NCBI RefSeq assembly: GCF_031312595.1
Contig: NZ_CP133592.1
Location: forward strand, 2,480,001-2,544,000
From: Methanolobus sediminis
GTDB taxonomy: Archaea; Halobacteriota; Methanosarcinia; Methanosarcinales; Methanosarcinaceae
Reading direction: 5' to 3'
Length of the DNA stretch: 64,000 bases
This document shows positions 1 to 7,795 of the stretch, one piece after another. Below the pieces are notes generated by a model, which saw only the letters and a program-made list of their open reading frames with translations, was not told the origin of the DNA and did no database searches. The position numbers and the translations under genes were made by a program. Numbering within the stretch: position 1 is the stretch's first letter; each line of letters opens with the position of its first letter.

Positions 1-577
1 TCAGGGATCTGATAATGTCTTCTGTTGTTTCAGATCTTGTAATAATAACAAAACGTGTGTGGTTGTGTTTCCTGTCCTGGATATTTGGCATAAGAATATC
101 CAGTTTGTAAACATCAGCTGTTTCCGGTGAAGCAATGGCAGCCATTTCCTCAAACTCAGTTGCAAGTTTTGCAGCATGGGATGTGCTCCCTGTGGTTCTC
201 AGCTCTGCAAGCGGGAATGTCTTTTTCAGGAAGTTACGGCATTGTCCCAGGCCTTGCGGGTGTGAAAGTACCACTTTTATGTCTTCTTTCTTTCCTCTTG
301 AAAGAAGGCAGTGTTCTATTGTAACAATAGTCTCGCCGATGATGTTTACATCTTTTTCCAGAAGCAGGTCCAGGGTAATACCCACTGATCCTTCAATTGA
401 ATTTTCAAGAGGTACAACCCCTATGTCACATTGTTTGTTTTCAAGAAGGGTAAAAACATCCTGAATATCAGAGCAATGCTCCAGAATATTGTCATTTTCC
501 AGTACATTTTTTGTAATCCACTGCTTTGCAGCTTTTTCCGAATATGAGCCTTTAAGCCCAAGTACTCCAATTCTCAT
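1..577 (-). CDS. pheA: Prephenate dehydratase, 3' end cut by window edge
   Basis: Converts prephenate to phenylpyruvate in phenylalanine biosynthesis. Translating the reverse strand from the ATG at 577 gives MRIGVLGLKGSYSEKA, then VVPLENSIEGSVG (the family's ENS-EGSV substrate motif) and, near residue 180, NHTRFVII, which ends the catalytic domain. 192 codons are present; the C-terminal ACT regulatory domain expected for phenylalanine feedback lies beyond base 1. A GAGGAA ribosome-binding site precedes the start. The gene starts 40 bases after the end of the MscS gene, so the two may be cotranscribed. The identification is firm. Confidence 0.92.
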   Translation of the reverse strand, partial: MRIGVLGLKGSYSEKAAKQWITKNVLENDNILEHCSDIQDVFTLLENKQCDIGVVPLENSIEGSVGITLDLLLEKDVNIIGETIVTIEHCLLSRGKKEDIKVVLSHPQGLGQCRNFLKKTFPLAELRTTGSTSHAAKLATEFEEMAAIASPETADVYKLDILMPNIQDRKHNHTRFVIITRSETTEDIIRSL

Positions 578-616
578 TCTGTTCCTCAATGATTGTAATC
601 TAAGAATATCTTTCCA

Positions 617-1795
617 TCATTCTTGTTCAAGAGCTTTAAATATTTTCTTCTCAAGGTCTTCATGCCTGTTATCCAGAAGAGTTATATCTTTTTCAGCAGT
701 AACAAGTTTTTCTATATATTCATCATCTTTATCATCAGGCATGGATGTTATATCCGGAAGATCTCTGAGTGCCTGGACTTCTGGATTTATGTCCTCTTCC
801 TTTTTAGCAAGTATATTGATCTGCTCTTTTAGTTCATCCATTTTATTTTCATTAGAGATATCTTTGATCTTATCTTCCATGTCCTTTCTACGATCAGGGA
901 GTTTTTCAGCTATTGTATAGATCCTGTCAAGCATCTGGGCCATTATAGCCTTGTCAAAGATGATATCTTCAGTCCGGACTTCAGGTTCTTTTTCTTTTGG
1001 AGCTTTCCTTGTATCTTCCTTTGGTGGCATGCACACATAGTCCTCGCTGAAAACTCTCTGGTTCATGTATGTGGGTGAAACTATCTCTATGTCAGAATTA
1101 TGAAGACCGTCAATAACGTTCTTCTTAAAATCGGATCTTGTGGTAATAATCCTCTCCACGTCCTTCAGAAGCCCTCCGACTTTATAGCTTATTGAAAAGT
1201 CACCAAGTTTTTCGACATGAACAAAAGGATTTTCAAGTCCCGTTGTCTCAGCAGCCTGAAGAAGACTTTTTTCTATTTCCTTTCTGGGTATGTTGTATCC
1301 CAGAGAAACACTTGTAGTAATAATAGTACCCGATGATCTTATGGTCTTCAGGGGCTTTGAAACAAGGGTAAGATTTGGAATTGTGATTAGATCACGGTCT
1401 ATAGACTGAACCTGGGTGTGCAGGAAATAGATCTCTGTAACCCTGCCAAAAGTCCCATCGGTTTTGATAAAGTCTCCTACCCTGAAAGGATTTATCATAC
1501 GGAGCATGATCCCGGCCATTGCGTTTGCTACAAAGGTCGTGGAAGAGAAAGTGATTATAGCACCGATAACAATACTTACAAAGGTCAGGACAAGGTTCTT
1601 GTCTTCAACGTTGATTGGCAATGTAAATATTGTAAGTAAAAGTCCGATTACTATTATCAGGATGTAGATTATTTGTTGAATTACCCTTTCCCTGGAAAAA
1701 AGGTTCTTTTTATGAAACAGATAATCAAAAATAAGTATTAAAGAGAGGGTTACCAGTAATGATACTATTGCCGGAATTAATTGATTAATGTCCAT
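617..1795 (-). CDS. MscS-family small-conductance mechanosensitive channel
   Basis: Membrane channel that opens under tension to release solutes during hypo-osmotic shock. Three hydrophobic segments lie near residues 6-27, 41-60 and 69-95. The third continues into the pore-lining and beta-domain region typical of MscS (ANAMAGIMLRMINPFRVGDFI, then IYFLHTQVQSIDRDLITIPN). Residues 150-265 form the cytoplasmic alpha/beta part. The last 120 residues are highly charged and probably helical or coiled coil, an extension beyond the minimal 280-residue MscS. It lies upstream of and close to pheA. Ion preference cannot be read from the sequence. Confidence 0.9.
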   Translation of the reverse strand: MDINQLIPAIVSLLVTLSLILIFDYLFHKKNLFSRERVIQQIIYILIIVIGLLLTIFTLPINVEDKNLVLTFVSIVIGAIITFSSTTFVANAMAGIMLRMINPFRVGDFIKTDGTFGRVTEIYFLHTQVQSIDRDLITIPNLTLVSKPLKTIRSSGTIITTSVSLGYNIPRKEIEKSLLQAAETTGLENPFVHVEKLGDFSISYKVGGLLKDVERIITTRSDFKKNVIDGLHNSDIEIVSPTYMNQRVFSEDYVCMPPKEDTRKAPKEKEPEVRTEDIIFDKAIMAQMLDRIYTIAEKLPDRRKDMEDKIKDISNENKMDELKEQINILAKKEEDINPEVQALRDLPDITSMPDDKDDEYIEKLVTAEKDITLLDNRHEDLEKKIFKALEQE

Positions 1796-1930
1796 TTTTC
1801 CCCTCTGCTATATTACCGTTATATTAATTAGCAAAATCAATTTGCCGATTTGATAATTGACTTAATTATCATCAATTCATCCTATATATAATGTAGATTG
1901 TATAAAGGTTGATTTCAACACTATTTCCGG

Positions 1931-2395
1931 TTAATACATTTTTTTATCGCTCTTTTCCTCCCATTCTCTGAGAAGTCCGAGACATTCCTTTCTGTCAATA
2001 TTCACTATCTCCAGAGGATTCTTATCTTCCTCTCCCCTGATCAATTTGTAGAAACGGCTGTCATCAAAACCTATTACAGCGACATCTTCCTTGTTCGTTC
2101 CAAAATACACCTTTTTTATCCGTGACCAGTAGATTGCTGCAAGACACATGGGACAGGGCTGGGAGCTGGTATAAATTTCACAGTCAGAAAGGTCAAAGTT
2201 CTCCAGTATCTCAGATGCCTTGCGAATTGCCAGGACTTCAGCATGAGCTGTCGGGTCATTGGTAAGTAATACTTCATTGTGAGATCTGGATACTATTTTT
2301 CCATCTCTGACAATAATTGCTCCGAAAGGTCCTCCGTGGTTGTGTTCCATTCCTTCACGTGCTTCGTCTATAGCAGCCTGCATGAATTTGTCCAT
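1931..2395 (-). CDS. Guanine deaminase / CMP-dCMP deaminase family zinc hydrolase
   Basis: A 154-residue cytosolic deaminase. The zinc site is complete: HAEVLAIRKA (His plus catalytic Glu) near residue 51 and SSQPCPMCLAAIYW with the two Cys ligands near residue 82. The downstream stretch (IKKVYFGTNKEDVAVIGFDD) and the length match the GuaD type (guanine to xanthine) better than tRNA adenosine deaminase TadA. The substrate remains an inference, since the same fold covers cytosine, guanine and tRNA deaminases. It is transcribed alone, with 135 bases to the MscS gene and an AT-rich promoter region above 2395. Confidence 0.85.
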   Translation of the reverse strand: MDKFMQAAIDEAREGMEHNHGGPFGAIIVRDGKIVSRSHNEVLLTNDPTAHAEVLAIRKASEILENFDLSDCEIYTSSQPCPMCLAAIYWSRIKKVYFGTNKEDVAVIGFDDSRFYKLIRGEEDKNPLEIVNIDRKECLGLLREWEEKSDKKMY

Positions 2396-2589
2396 GGCAC
2401 AGTATAATTAATTATTGGTTTTAAATGAACTGGTATATCTGATGCTTTAAGAATATTATTCGAAATAAAGCTTTATAGTACATTTATTTTATAAACTAAT
2501 ATTTTTTACAGCTTAATACTCATTTATAAACTTTAGCTTCTTTTAAATCGAAATTAAAGCTTTATTCTCTCTTTTTGATAGTAAGTATG

Positions 2590-2599
2590 TTTATATTTG
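2590..2599 (+). promoter_or_regulatory. TATA box for the structured 2.6-kb transcript
   Basis: TTTATATTTG lies about 25-30 bases before the 12-bp inverted repeat at 2622, the spacing expected for an archaeal TATA box and its start site. No coding sequence is seen between 2396 and 2630. Confidence 0.45.
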
Positions 2600-2621
2600 C
2601 ATTTGAGAATTCTCGAATTGT

Positions 2622-2713
2622 AAGATCGCATGTTAGCGTACTACCAACCACCATCATCACCAACCACCAACAATGTACCACCATACATGTCGTACACCGC
2701 CACATGCGATCTT
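2622..2713 (+). ncRNA. Candidate structured RNA or leader: 12-bp inverted repeat with ACC-rich loop
   Basis: AAGATCGCATGT (2622-2633) and ACATGCGATCTT (2702-2713) are perfect reverse complements around a 68-base interval that is almost free of G on the + strand and rich in ACC/CCA. The same interval can be read as a 30-codon ORF (ATG 2630 to TAA 2722; begins MLAYYQPPSSPTTNN). The DUF4405 gene starts 150 bases further on. The element could be an independent small RNA, a long 5' leader of that gene, or a leader peptide whose coding region is hidden in the stem. No known RNA family was recognised. Confidence 0.45.
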
Positions 2714-2862
2714 TCTAACTAATAATCACATAAAAAATCACAATCATAAATTCATATCGTAGTCTAACAGGCAAATAAACAGAAAAAACAATGATACGAA
2801 AATGACACAAAAAGAGAGTAAGAAAATTGAGATCTTAAACATATAAAGAGGATTGATGTAAT

Positions 2863-3156
2863 ATGAAGAAAAATACACTGAATTACATTGTGGACATACC
2901 ATTGTTAGCACAGTCAGTCATAGTAAGCGTAACCGGAGTTGTACTGATATTTGCCGGTCATGGTGCCAGTTTCCTTGGATATGACAGCCGGGAACTGCTT
3001 CAGATGCATGAACAGATAGGACTCTTAATGGTAGCATTTTCAGTTATACATCTGGTATTGCACTGGAAGTGGATGGCCTGCACAACAAGAAATTTCTTCA
3101 GCAGTAATAGCAGATCACCTGTCATATGTGAAACAGCACAGCCAGTTGAAGAATAA
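2863..3156 (+). CDS. DUF4405-type small membrane protein, cytochrome b-like
   Basis: 97 residues with two hydrophobic helices (about 13-36 and 50-72). Histidines sit in positions typical of DUF4405 and related two- or four-helix haem b modules: LQMHEQIG at the start of the second helix and IHLVLHWKW at its end. The HW-K/R motif is the part that prompted the call. The C-terminal 25 residues are polar and ser-rich. A GAGG site (AAAGAGGATTG) lies 13-16 bases before the ATG. Haem binding is inferred. The unusual feature is the long upstream leader containing the 2622-2713 inverted repeat. Confidence 0.72.
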   Translation: MKKNTLNYIVDIPLLAQSVIVSVTGVVLIFAGHGASFLGYDSRELLQMHEQIGLLMVAFSVIHLVLHWKWMACTTRNFFSSNSRSPVICETAQPVEE

Positions 3157-3287
3157 ATTCATTAGCTAAAAGATATCTGGTATTTTCTGCGTACTCTGAT
3201 TCCGGATATTCTTGCCCTATTTTTTCAGCTAACCATAAAGCTATTTATTCCTTCGCGTATTTTCCTGTATATTATAAAGGTGAAATA

Positions 3288-4808
3288 ATGCAGCTAAAAG
3301 TTCAGCCTATTGATATCAAAGTCGGCAAATACAAAGTAGTATTAAATACCATCGATGCCAAAGAAATAGGAGTTAATGAAGGCGACAGAGTAAGGATCAA
3401 AGACCACAGGGTTCTTACAGCCATCGTAGACTTTACAGAAGATATGATAGCTCCTGGAATGATTGGGCTGTATCATGAAGTGCAGGAACAACTCAAAAAA
3501 GAATGGACAGAAACAGTTGAAGTCGAACCTGCAGATAAACCAAAATCCACACGCATAATAAGAAAGGTTATGGATGGCAAAAGGCTGGAAAGAGAAGAGA
3601 TATATGAACTTGTAAAGGATATTGTCGAAGAGAACCTGAATGATATTGAACTGGCTGCATTCCTTACTGCTACTTATATTAAAGACCTTAGTGAGGATGA
3701 GACCGAGTGGCTTACTAAGGCAATGATTGATACCGGTGAACGTATAGAGTTTGCCACCACGCCTATTATGGACAAACACTCTATTGGTGGAGTTCCTGGA
3801 AACAAGATCTCTCTCTTGATAGTTCCTATTGTTGCAGCCAATGGTTTACTTATACCTAAAACAAGTTCCCGCGCAATTACCGGTGCAGGTGGAACTGCAG
3901 ATCTTATGGAGATCCTGGCTCCTGTGGAATTTACCTCCCAGCAGATCAAGGAAATGACCGAGAAAGTAGGCGGAGTAATTGTATGGGGCGGTGCAACCAA
4001 TATTGCACCTGCCGATGACAAACTAATAAGGATCGAGTATCCACTTTCAATTGACCCACACTGCCAGCTTCTTGCTTCGATCATGGCTAAGAAAGGTGCA
4101 GTAGGCGCACAGAAAGTTGTTATAGATATTCCTACTGGCGCAGGTACAAAGATTCCTGATGTGAAGACTGGAAGAAAACTTGCAAGGGATCTCATCAACC
4201 TTGGAGATCGTCTTGGAATGGATGTTGATTGTGCACTGACATACGGTGCTTCTCCCGTGGGAAGAACAGTAGGTCCTGCTCTGGAAGTTATAGAGGCTTT
4301 GCAGGTCCTTGAAACAATGGAAGGTCCTAACAGTCTTATTGAGAAGAGTGCGGTACTTGCCGGTATGCTCTTGGAGATGGGCGGAGTTGCTGCAAAGGGA
4401 CAAGGCCATGATCTTGCAATAGAAACCTTGAAGAACGGTAAAGCATTTGCAAAATTGAAAGAGATCATTGAGATACAGGGTGGAAACCCTGATGTGACTT
4501 ACAGGGACATCAAAGTAGGCCAGTATACAGCGGAACTGAAAGCTCCTACAAATGGTTATGTACTTGAGTTCCACAACAAGCGCATTGTTCAGATAGCAAG
4601 GCTTGCAGGTGCTCCGAATGACAAGGGTGCAGGTGTAAGGATACACAAGAAACGTGGAGAAGCAGTTGAAGCTGGCCAGCCTGTTCTTACAATATATGCT
4701 GAGAAAGAAGAAAAACTTGCAGAAGCAATCAAGAATGCAAGGGAAGACCTTCCAATCGTTGTAGAAGGTATGCTCCTTGAGAAAGTTGCTGACGTAAAAG
4801 AACTCTGA
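3288..4808 (+). CDS. deoA: AMP phosphorylase
   Basis: Archaeal nucleoside 5'-monophosphate phosphorylase of the thymidine phosphorylase family. It converts AMP plus phosphate to adenine and ribose-1,5-bisphosphate, feeding the archaeal AMP/RuBisCO route. The 506 residues fit the family. An N-terminal ~85-residue domain is followed by the glycosyltransferase helical domain (RKVMDGKRLEREEI), the phosphate-binding KHSIGGVPGNK and SSRAITGAGGTADLMEIL motifs, and the C-terminal GGNPDVTY domain. aTrm56 starts 12 bases after the stop, so the two form an operon. A short TATA-like stretch (TATTATAAAG) lies just before the start. Confidence 0.95.
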   Translation: MQLKVQPIDIKVGKYKVVLNTIDAKEIGVNEGDRVRIKDHRVLTAIVDFTEDMIAPGMIGLYHEVQEQLKKEWTETVEVEPADKPKSTRIIRKVMDGKRLEREEIYELVKDIVEENLNDIELAAFLTATYIKDLSEDETEWLTKAMIDTGERIEFATTPIMDKHSIGGVPGNKISLLIVPIVAANGLLIPKTSSRAITGAGGTADLMEILAPVEFTSQQIKEMTEKVGGVIVWGGATNIAPADDKLIRIEYPLSIDPHCQLLASIMAKKGAVGAQKVVIDIPTGAGTKIPDVKTGRKLARDLINLGDRLGMDVDCALTYGASPVGRTVGPALEVIEALQVLETMEGPNSLIEKSAVLAGMLLEMGGVAAKGQGHDLAIETLKNGKAFAKLKEIIEIQGGNPDVTYRDIKVGQYTAELKAPTNGYVLEFHNKRIVQIARLAGAPNDKGAGVRIHKKRGEAVEAGQPVLTIYAEKEEKLAEAIKNAREDLPIVVEGMLLEKVADVKEL

Positions 4809-4819
4809 AAACGATTAAT

Positions 4820-5353
4820 ATGCCTGAAAAAATAGTAATATTAAGACTTGGCCACCGCCCGCAGCGTGACAAGAGGATTACTACCCATGTCGGTCTGACA
4901 GCACGTGCTTTCGGTGCCGAGGGTATGCTCTTGGCATCAGATGACCAGAAGCTTGCGGATAACATTGCTGATGTTTCTAACCGTTTTGGCGGTGACTTTT
5001 ACGTCAAAAATGATGTCAGCTGGAAAGCTGAGATCAGGAAATGGAAAGATGATGGCGGCAAAGTATGTCACCTGTCAATGTATGGAATTAATCTGCCGGA
5101 TGCTGTTCCTGAAATCAGGGACTGTGAAAAGCTCATGATAGTTGTAGGTGCTGAAAAGGTACCTTTCGAGATATATGAGATGGCTGACTGGAATGTTGCA
5201 GTTGGAAATCAGCCGCATTCGGAAGTTGCTGCAGTTGCAGTTACCATGGACCGCATATCAGAAATCGATCCTCTGAGAAAAGAATTCGAAGGCGGAGAAT
5301 TGACAATAGTCCCTGAGAGATGCGGGAAAAAAGTAATAGACAGGAGAGAATAA
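4820..5353 (+). CDS. trm56: tRNA (cytidine(56)-2'-O)-methyltransferase aTrm56
   Basis: Archaea-specific SPOUT enzyme that 2'-O-methylates C56 in the T-loop of tRNA using SAM. The N-terminus (ILRLGHRPQRDKRITTHVGLTARAFGAEG) is the hallmark of the family. The knot region with LMIVVGAEKVPFEIYEMADWNVAVGNQPHSEVAAVAV supplies the SAM-binding loops. 177 residues is full length. It lies 12 bases after deoA and ends 11 bases before the convergent small gene at 5364-5519. Confidence 0.95.
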   Translation: MPEKIVILRLGHRPQRDKRITTHVGLTARAFGAEGMLLASDDQKLADNIADVSNRFGGDFYVKNDVSWKAEIRKWKDDGGKVCHLSMYGINLPDAVPEIRDCEKLMIVVGAEKVPFEIYEMADWNVAVGNQPHSEVAAVAVTMDRISEIDPLRKEFEGGELTIVPERCGKKVIDRRE

Positions 5354-5363
5354 AGTTTTCTCT

Positions 5364-5519
5364 TCAATCTCTTTTTACAGAAGGACCTTTGTAAATCCTT
5401 CTCCTTTCATAATCTCCGTATCCTCTGTGTTTCGGATCTTCTTTTCTTTTTATATGTTGCTCGAAGAGTTCATCCAGTTCATCTTCATCTATCTCTTCGT
5501 TTTTTTCTTCTTCCGGCAT
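5364..5519 (-). CDS. Small charged protein, 51 residues
   Basis: An ORF on the reverse strand from ATG 5519 to TGA 5364. It begins MPEEEKNEEIDEDELDELFE and ends RIYKGPSVKRD. The first third is very acidic and the rest basic (QHIKRKEDPKHRGYGDYERRR). It begins 60 bases after the end of the NIF3-like gene on the same strand, so it probably shares that transcript. Codon choice and the clean charge segregation look coding, but no family is recognised. The basic C-terminal part could bind RNA or DNA, which is speculative. Confidence 0.55.
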   Translation of the reverse strand: MPEEEKNEEIDEDELDELFEQHIKRKEDPKHRGYGDYERRRIYKGPSVKRD

Positions 5520-5578
5520 GTTATCACAGATATTAAGTTTTCAAGTTACAAAACAGTGAATTTCGTCAGCTGCGCTTA

Positions 5579-6319
5579 TTAGAGTGTCTTTATTAGCGGG
5601 TCATGCTCAATGAATTCCACATCGATTCCAAGTCTTTCCGCAAGCACCGGACATAAATCCTGCATTCCGGGATTTTCGGTAGCATAGTGTGTCGCATCTA
5701 CAAGCAACATGTCACTGTAGGAGCGGATTATGTCATGTTTCAGTTCGGATGATACATAGGCATCAGCGCCATAGTTTCTGGCAGTATCTATATACTCTGA
5801 CCTGAAACCACTTCCTCCAAAGACCATTACCTTCTTAATTTCCTCTTTGCTGCCTGCAAATTGAATATGAGTACCAAGACTTTTAGAAACATGATTAACA
5901 AAAGTCTCCACAGAACATGGAGCTATGCTACCTATACGGCCAATGGGAGTTTCCTGTATGTCTGAAAGGCCCAGCCTGTTTGCCAGTGCATCATTGATTC
6001 CTCCTTTAGCCTTATCGAAATTCGTGTGCATGGAATATAATGAGATTCCATTATCCAGTGCGATTTTCAGACTATCTGCCAGTTCTTTATTGATACAATT
6101 CACAGCGTGGAATATCAGGGTGTGATGTGTGACAAGCAAATCTGCTCCTATCATAGCAGCTCTGTTAAGGACATATTCCGTGGGGTCAAGTGCCACAGCT
6201 ATTTTTTTAATGTCATTCTGCAGGTCAAGGTTCAGACCTATTCTCCCAATATCAAAATCTTCCGCAAGCTCGGGAGGGGCAATATCTTCCAGTATGCTGA
6301 TAACATCTTTTAGTTGCAT
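5579..6319 (-). CDS. NIF3/DUF34-family dinuclear metal protein
   Basis: Member of the GTP cyclohydrolase I type 2/NIF3 family, which forms hexameric toroids with a dinuclear metal site; the physiological role is unsettled. Metal ligand motifs are present: LLVTHHTLIFH, SMHTNFDKAKGGINDALA and, near the C-terminus, DATHYATENPGM. I use the ATG at 6319 (MQLKDVISILEDIAPPELAEDFD), where family homology begins. A longer GTG-initiated frame to 6385 exists, but a TATA box (ACTTATAAAAG, about 6390-6400 on this strand) sits immediately before it, so transcription would start inside that extension. 246 residues is the usual length. Confidence 0.9.
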   Translation of the reverse strand: MQLKDVISILEDIAPPELAEDFDIGRIGLNLDLQNDIKKIAVALDPTEYVLNRAAMIGADLLVTHHTLIFHAVNCINKELADSLKIALDNGISLYSMHTNFDKAKGGINDALANRLGLSDIQETPIGRIGSIAPCSVETFVNHVSKSLGTHIQFAGSKEEIKKVMVFGGSGFRSEYIDTARNYGADAYVSSELKHDIIRSYSDMLLVDATHYATENPGMQDLCPVLAERLGIDVEFIEHDPLIKTL

Positions 6320-6506
6320 AAAAAAAGGATAAGTTCTAACTGATTTTAAGCTGTCGGAAAAAGCTTTGTATATTTTTGCACACACTTTTATAAGTTCACT
6401 ATTATTTTATGTATGTGAATACAATCGAAGCATTCAAATAGATGCACAGTATAATTATAAATACATAATATATATTGAATAATTAGTGGTTATTCGAGGA
6501 TAGTTC

Positions 6507-7250
6507 ATGAGGATAAAGACAGGAATAGAAGGTTTTGACGAGCTGGTACAGGGTGGCCTGCTCTCTGATCGTGTATATCTGGTGAGTGGCCCACCAGGCA
6601 GTGGTAAAACAACTTTTTGCGTGCAGTATCTGGCGTACGGTGCAGCCCTCGGGGAAACCGGACTTTATGTGACCTTACTGGAAAGTCCGCAGAATATTAT
6701 CGATGATATGTCCAATTACTCCATGAATGTGCTCACTCTTATCAAGATGAAAAAACTGCTTTTCGCAGATCTTGGTCCGAGGATGGAATACGGTTTCATG
6801 GATGAGATGAGCGAGTATATTACTCCTGACTATGAAGTCTCCACGTCAGCCGGTGAACATGAAGCTCCTTCACCTGCAATGGTTTTCAGGGAAATTGCAG
6901 CTTATGTTTCAGAGTATGATGTAAAAAGACTTGTCATTGATTCCGTTTCTGCTATAAGGTTCACTACAAGGGATATGTCATTGCAGGAAAAGGAAATGAG
7001 TCGTTTCATAAGGAACCTTAAGAAACTTGGCTGTACGACTGTACTTATATCCGAGATGACTGATCCAAGCGCTTATTCAACTGAGCAGTTCGCTGCACAT
7101 GGAGTTGTTTTCATGCACAACTTCCTTTACGACAAAACCATGACCCGTGCAATGCAGATAATCAAAATGCGTGGTACAAAACATGATTGTAACATGCGTG
7201 CAGTAGGTTTTGGTGATAAGGGTCTTGTTGTAAGTGGCCTTCTCGAATGA
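6507..7250 (+). CDS. RecA-superfamily ATPase, KaiC-like single domain
   Basis: A 247-residue ATPase of the KaiC/GvpD group. It opens MRIKTGIEGFDELVQGGL, has Walker A GPPGSGKTT at about 28-36 and Walker B KRLVIDSVSAI near 140, followed by a conserved KKLGCTTVLISE strand. Archaeal single-KaiC proteins often act as regulatory or signalling ATPases; none of their partners is fixed by sequence. It begins a run of four same-strand genes with gaps of 12, 29 and 7 bases (an operon), in which it is followed by an unknown cytosolic protein and two exported surface proteins. A role linked to the cell surface is inferred from context only. Confidence 0.88.
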   Translation: MRIKTGIEGFDELVQGGLLSDRVYLVSGPPGSGKTTFCVQYLAYGAALGETGLYVTLLESPQNIIDDMSNYSMNVLTLIKMKKLLFADLGPRMEYGFMDEMSEYITPDYEVSTSAGEHEAPSPAMVFREIAAYVSEYDVKRLVIDSVSAIRFTTRDMSLQEKEMSRFIRNLKKLGCTTVLISEMTDPSAYSTEQFAAHGVVFMHNFLYDKTMTRAMQIIKMRGTKHDCNMRAVGFGDKGLVVSGLLE

Positions 7251-7262
7251 CGGTGTATCCAA

Positions 7263-7766
7263 ATGGTAAGATTTTTCTCCAAAAAGGAAGAAAAAACCCA
7301 GCTTACTGATGCTGAGGTTGCTGAACTGATAAAAAGTGCCTATGATCTGGGCTTTGAAGTAGGTTACCATAAGCATTCAGAATTGGGATGGGTTAGTGAA
7401 CGTTATTCCATGCTAGAGGATCTTGCCAAAACAGCTGGGTTTGACACACTTGTAAAGGAACGATATACCAAGGGCAAAATAGAAGGTCTGAAAGCCAAGG
7501 AAAGAGATATGCATGTAGGCCTCTCTAAAAAAGAGGCTGAAAAAGAGCGCCAAGAATCGAAAGTAGTACATGATACAAGTGTATTGTATAGTGCAAATGG
7601 ATGTATGGATTCTGGATATGGGAGTTCTCTTGTGACGGATAAATCTATTGCAGGAATGATATTGCAGCCCTCGCTTATGAATATGCCAGAGTCTACTTCC
7701 AGGACCAAGGTCATTGACAGACCTACACAGCTCAGGGGATTTAAGCCCTTATACCCAAAAATATAG
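7263..7766 (+). CDS. Unknown cytosolic protein in KaiC/surface-protein operon
   Basis: 167 residues with no signal peptide or membrane segment. The first 95 are charged and helical (MVRFFSKKEEKTQLTDAEVAE; later KERYTKGKIEGLKAKERD), and the rest is polar and low in predicted structure. It starts 12 bases after the ATPase and ends 29 bases before the first surface protein, so cotranscription is likely. A partner or adaptor of the preceding ATPase is a reasonable guess. I do not recognise a family. Confidence 0.75.
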   Translation: MVRFFSKKEEKTQLTDAEVAELIKSAYDLGFEVGYHKHSELGWVSERYSMLEDLAKTAGFDTLVKERYTKGKIEGLKAKERDMHVGLSKKEAEKERQESKVVHDTSVLYSANGCMDSGYGSSLVTDKSIAGMILQPSLMNMPESTSRTKVIDRPTQLRGFKPLYPKI

Positions 7767-7795
7767 TACTGAATAATGTAATGTCCGGGGATTCT

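Noticed and set aside
2630-2722. 30-codon ORF listed as a gene in its own right
   Set aside because: Not entered as a separate CDS because the inverted repeat explains the sequence equally well and no ribosome site is visible; kept as part of the finding at 2590-2862.
3674-4468. Long reverse-strand frame of 264 codons inside deoA
   Set aside because: It is the antisense shadow of a strongly conserved AMP phosphorylase; serine/proline-rich translation is typical of such shadows.
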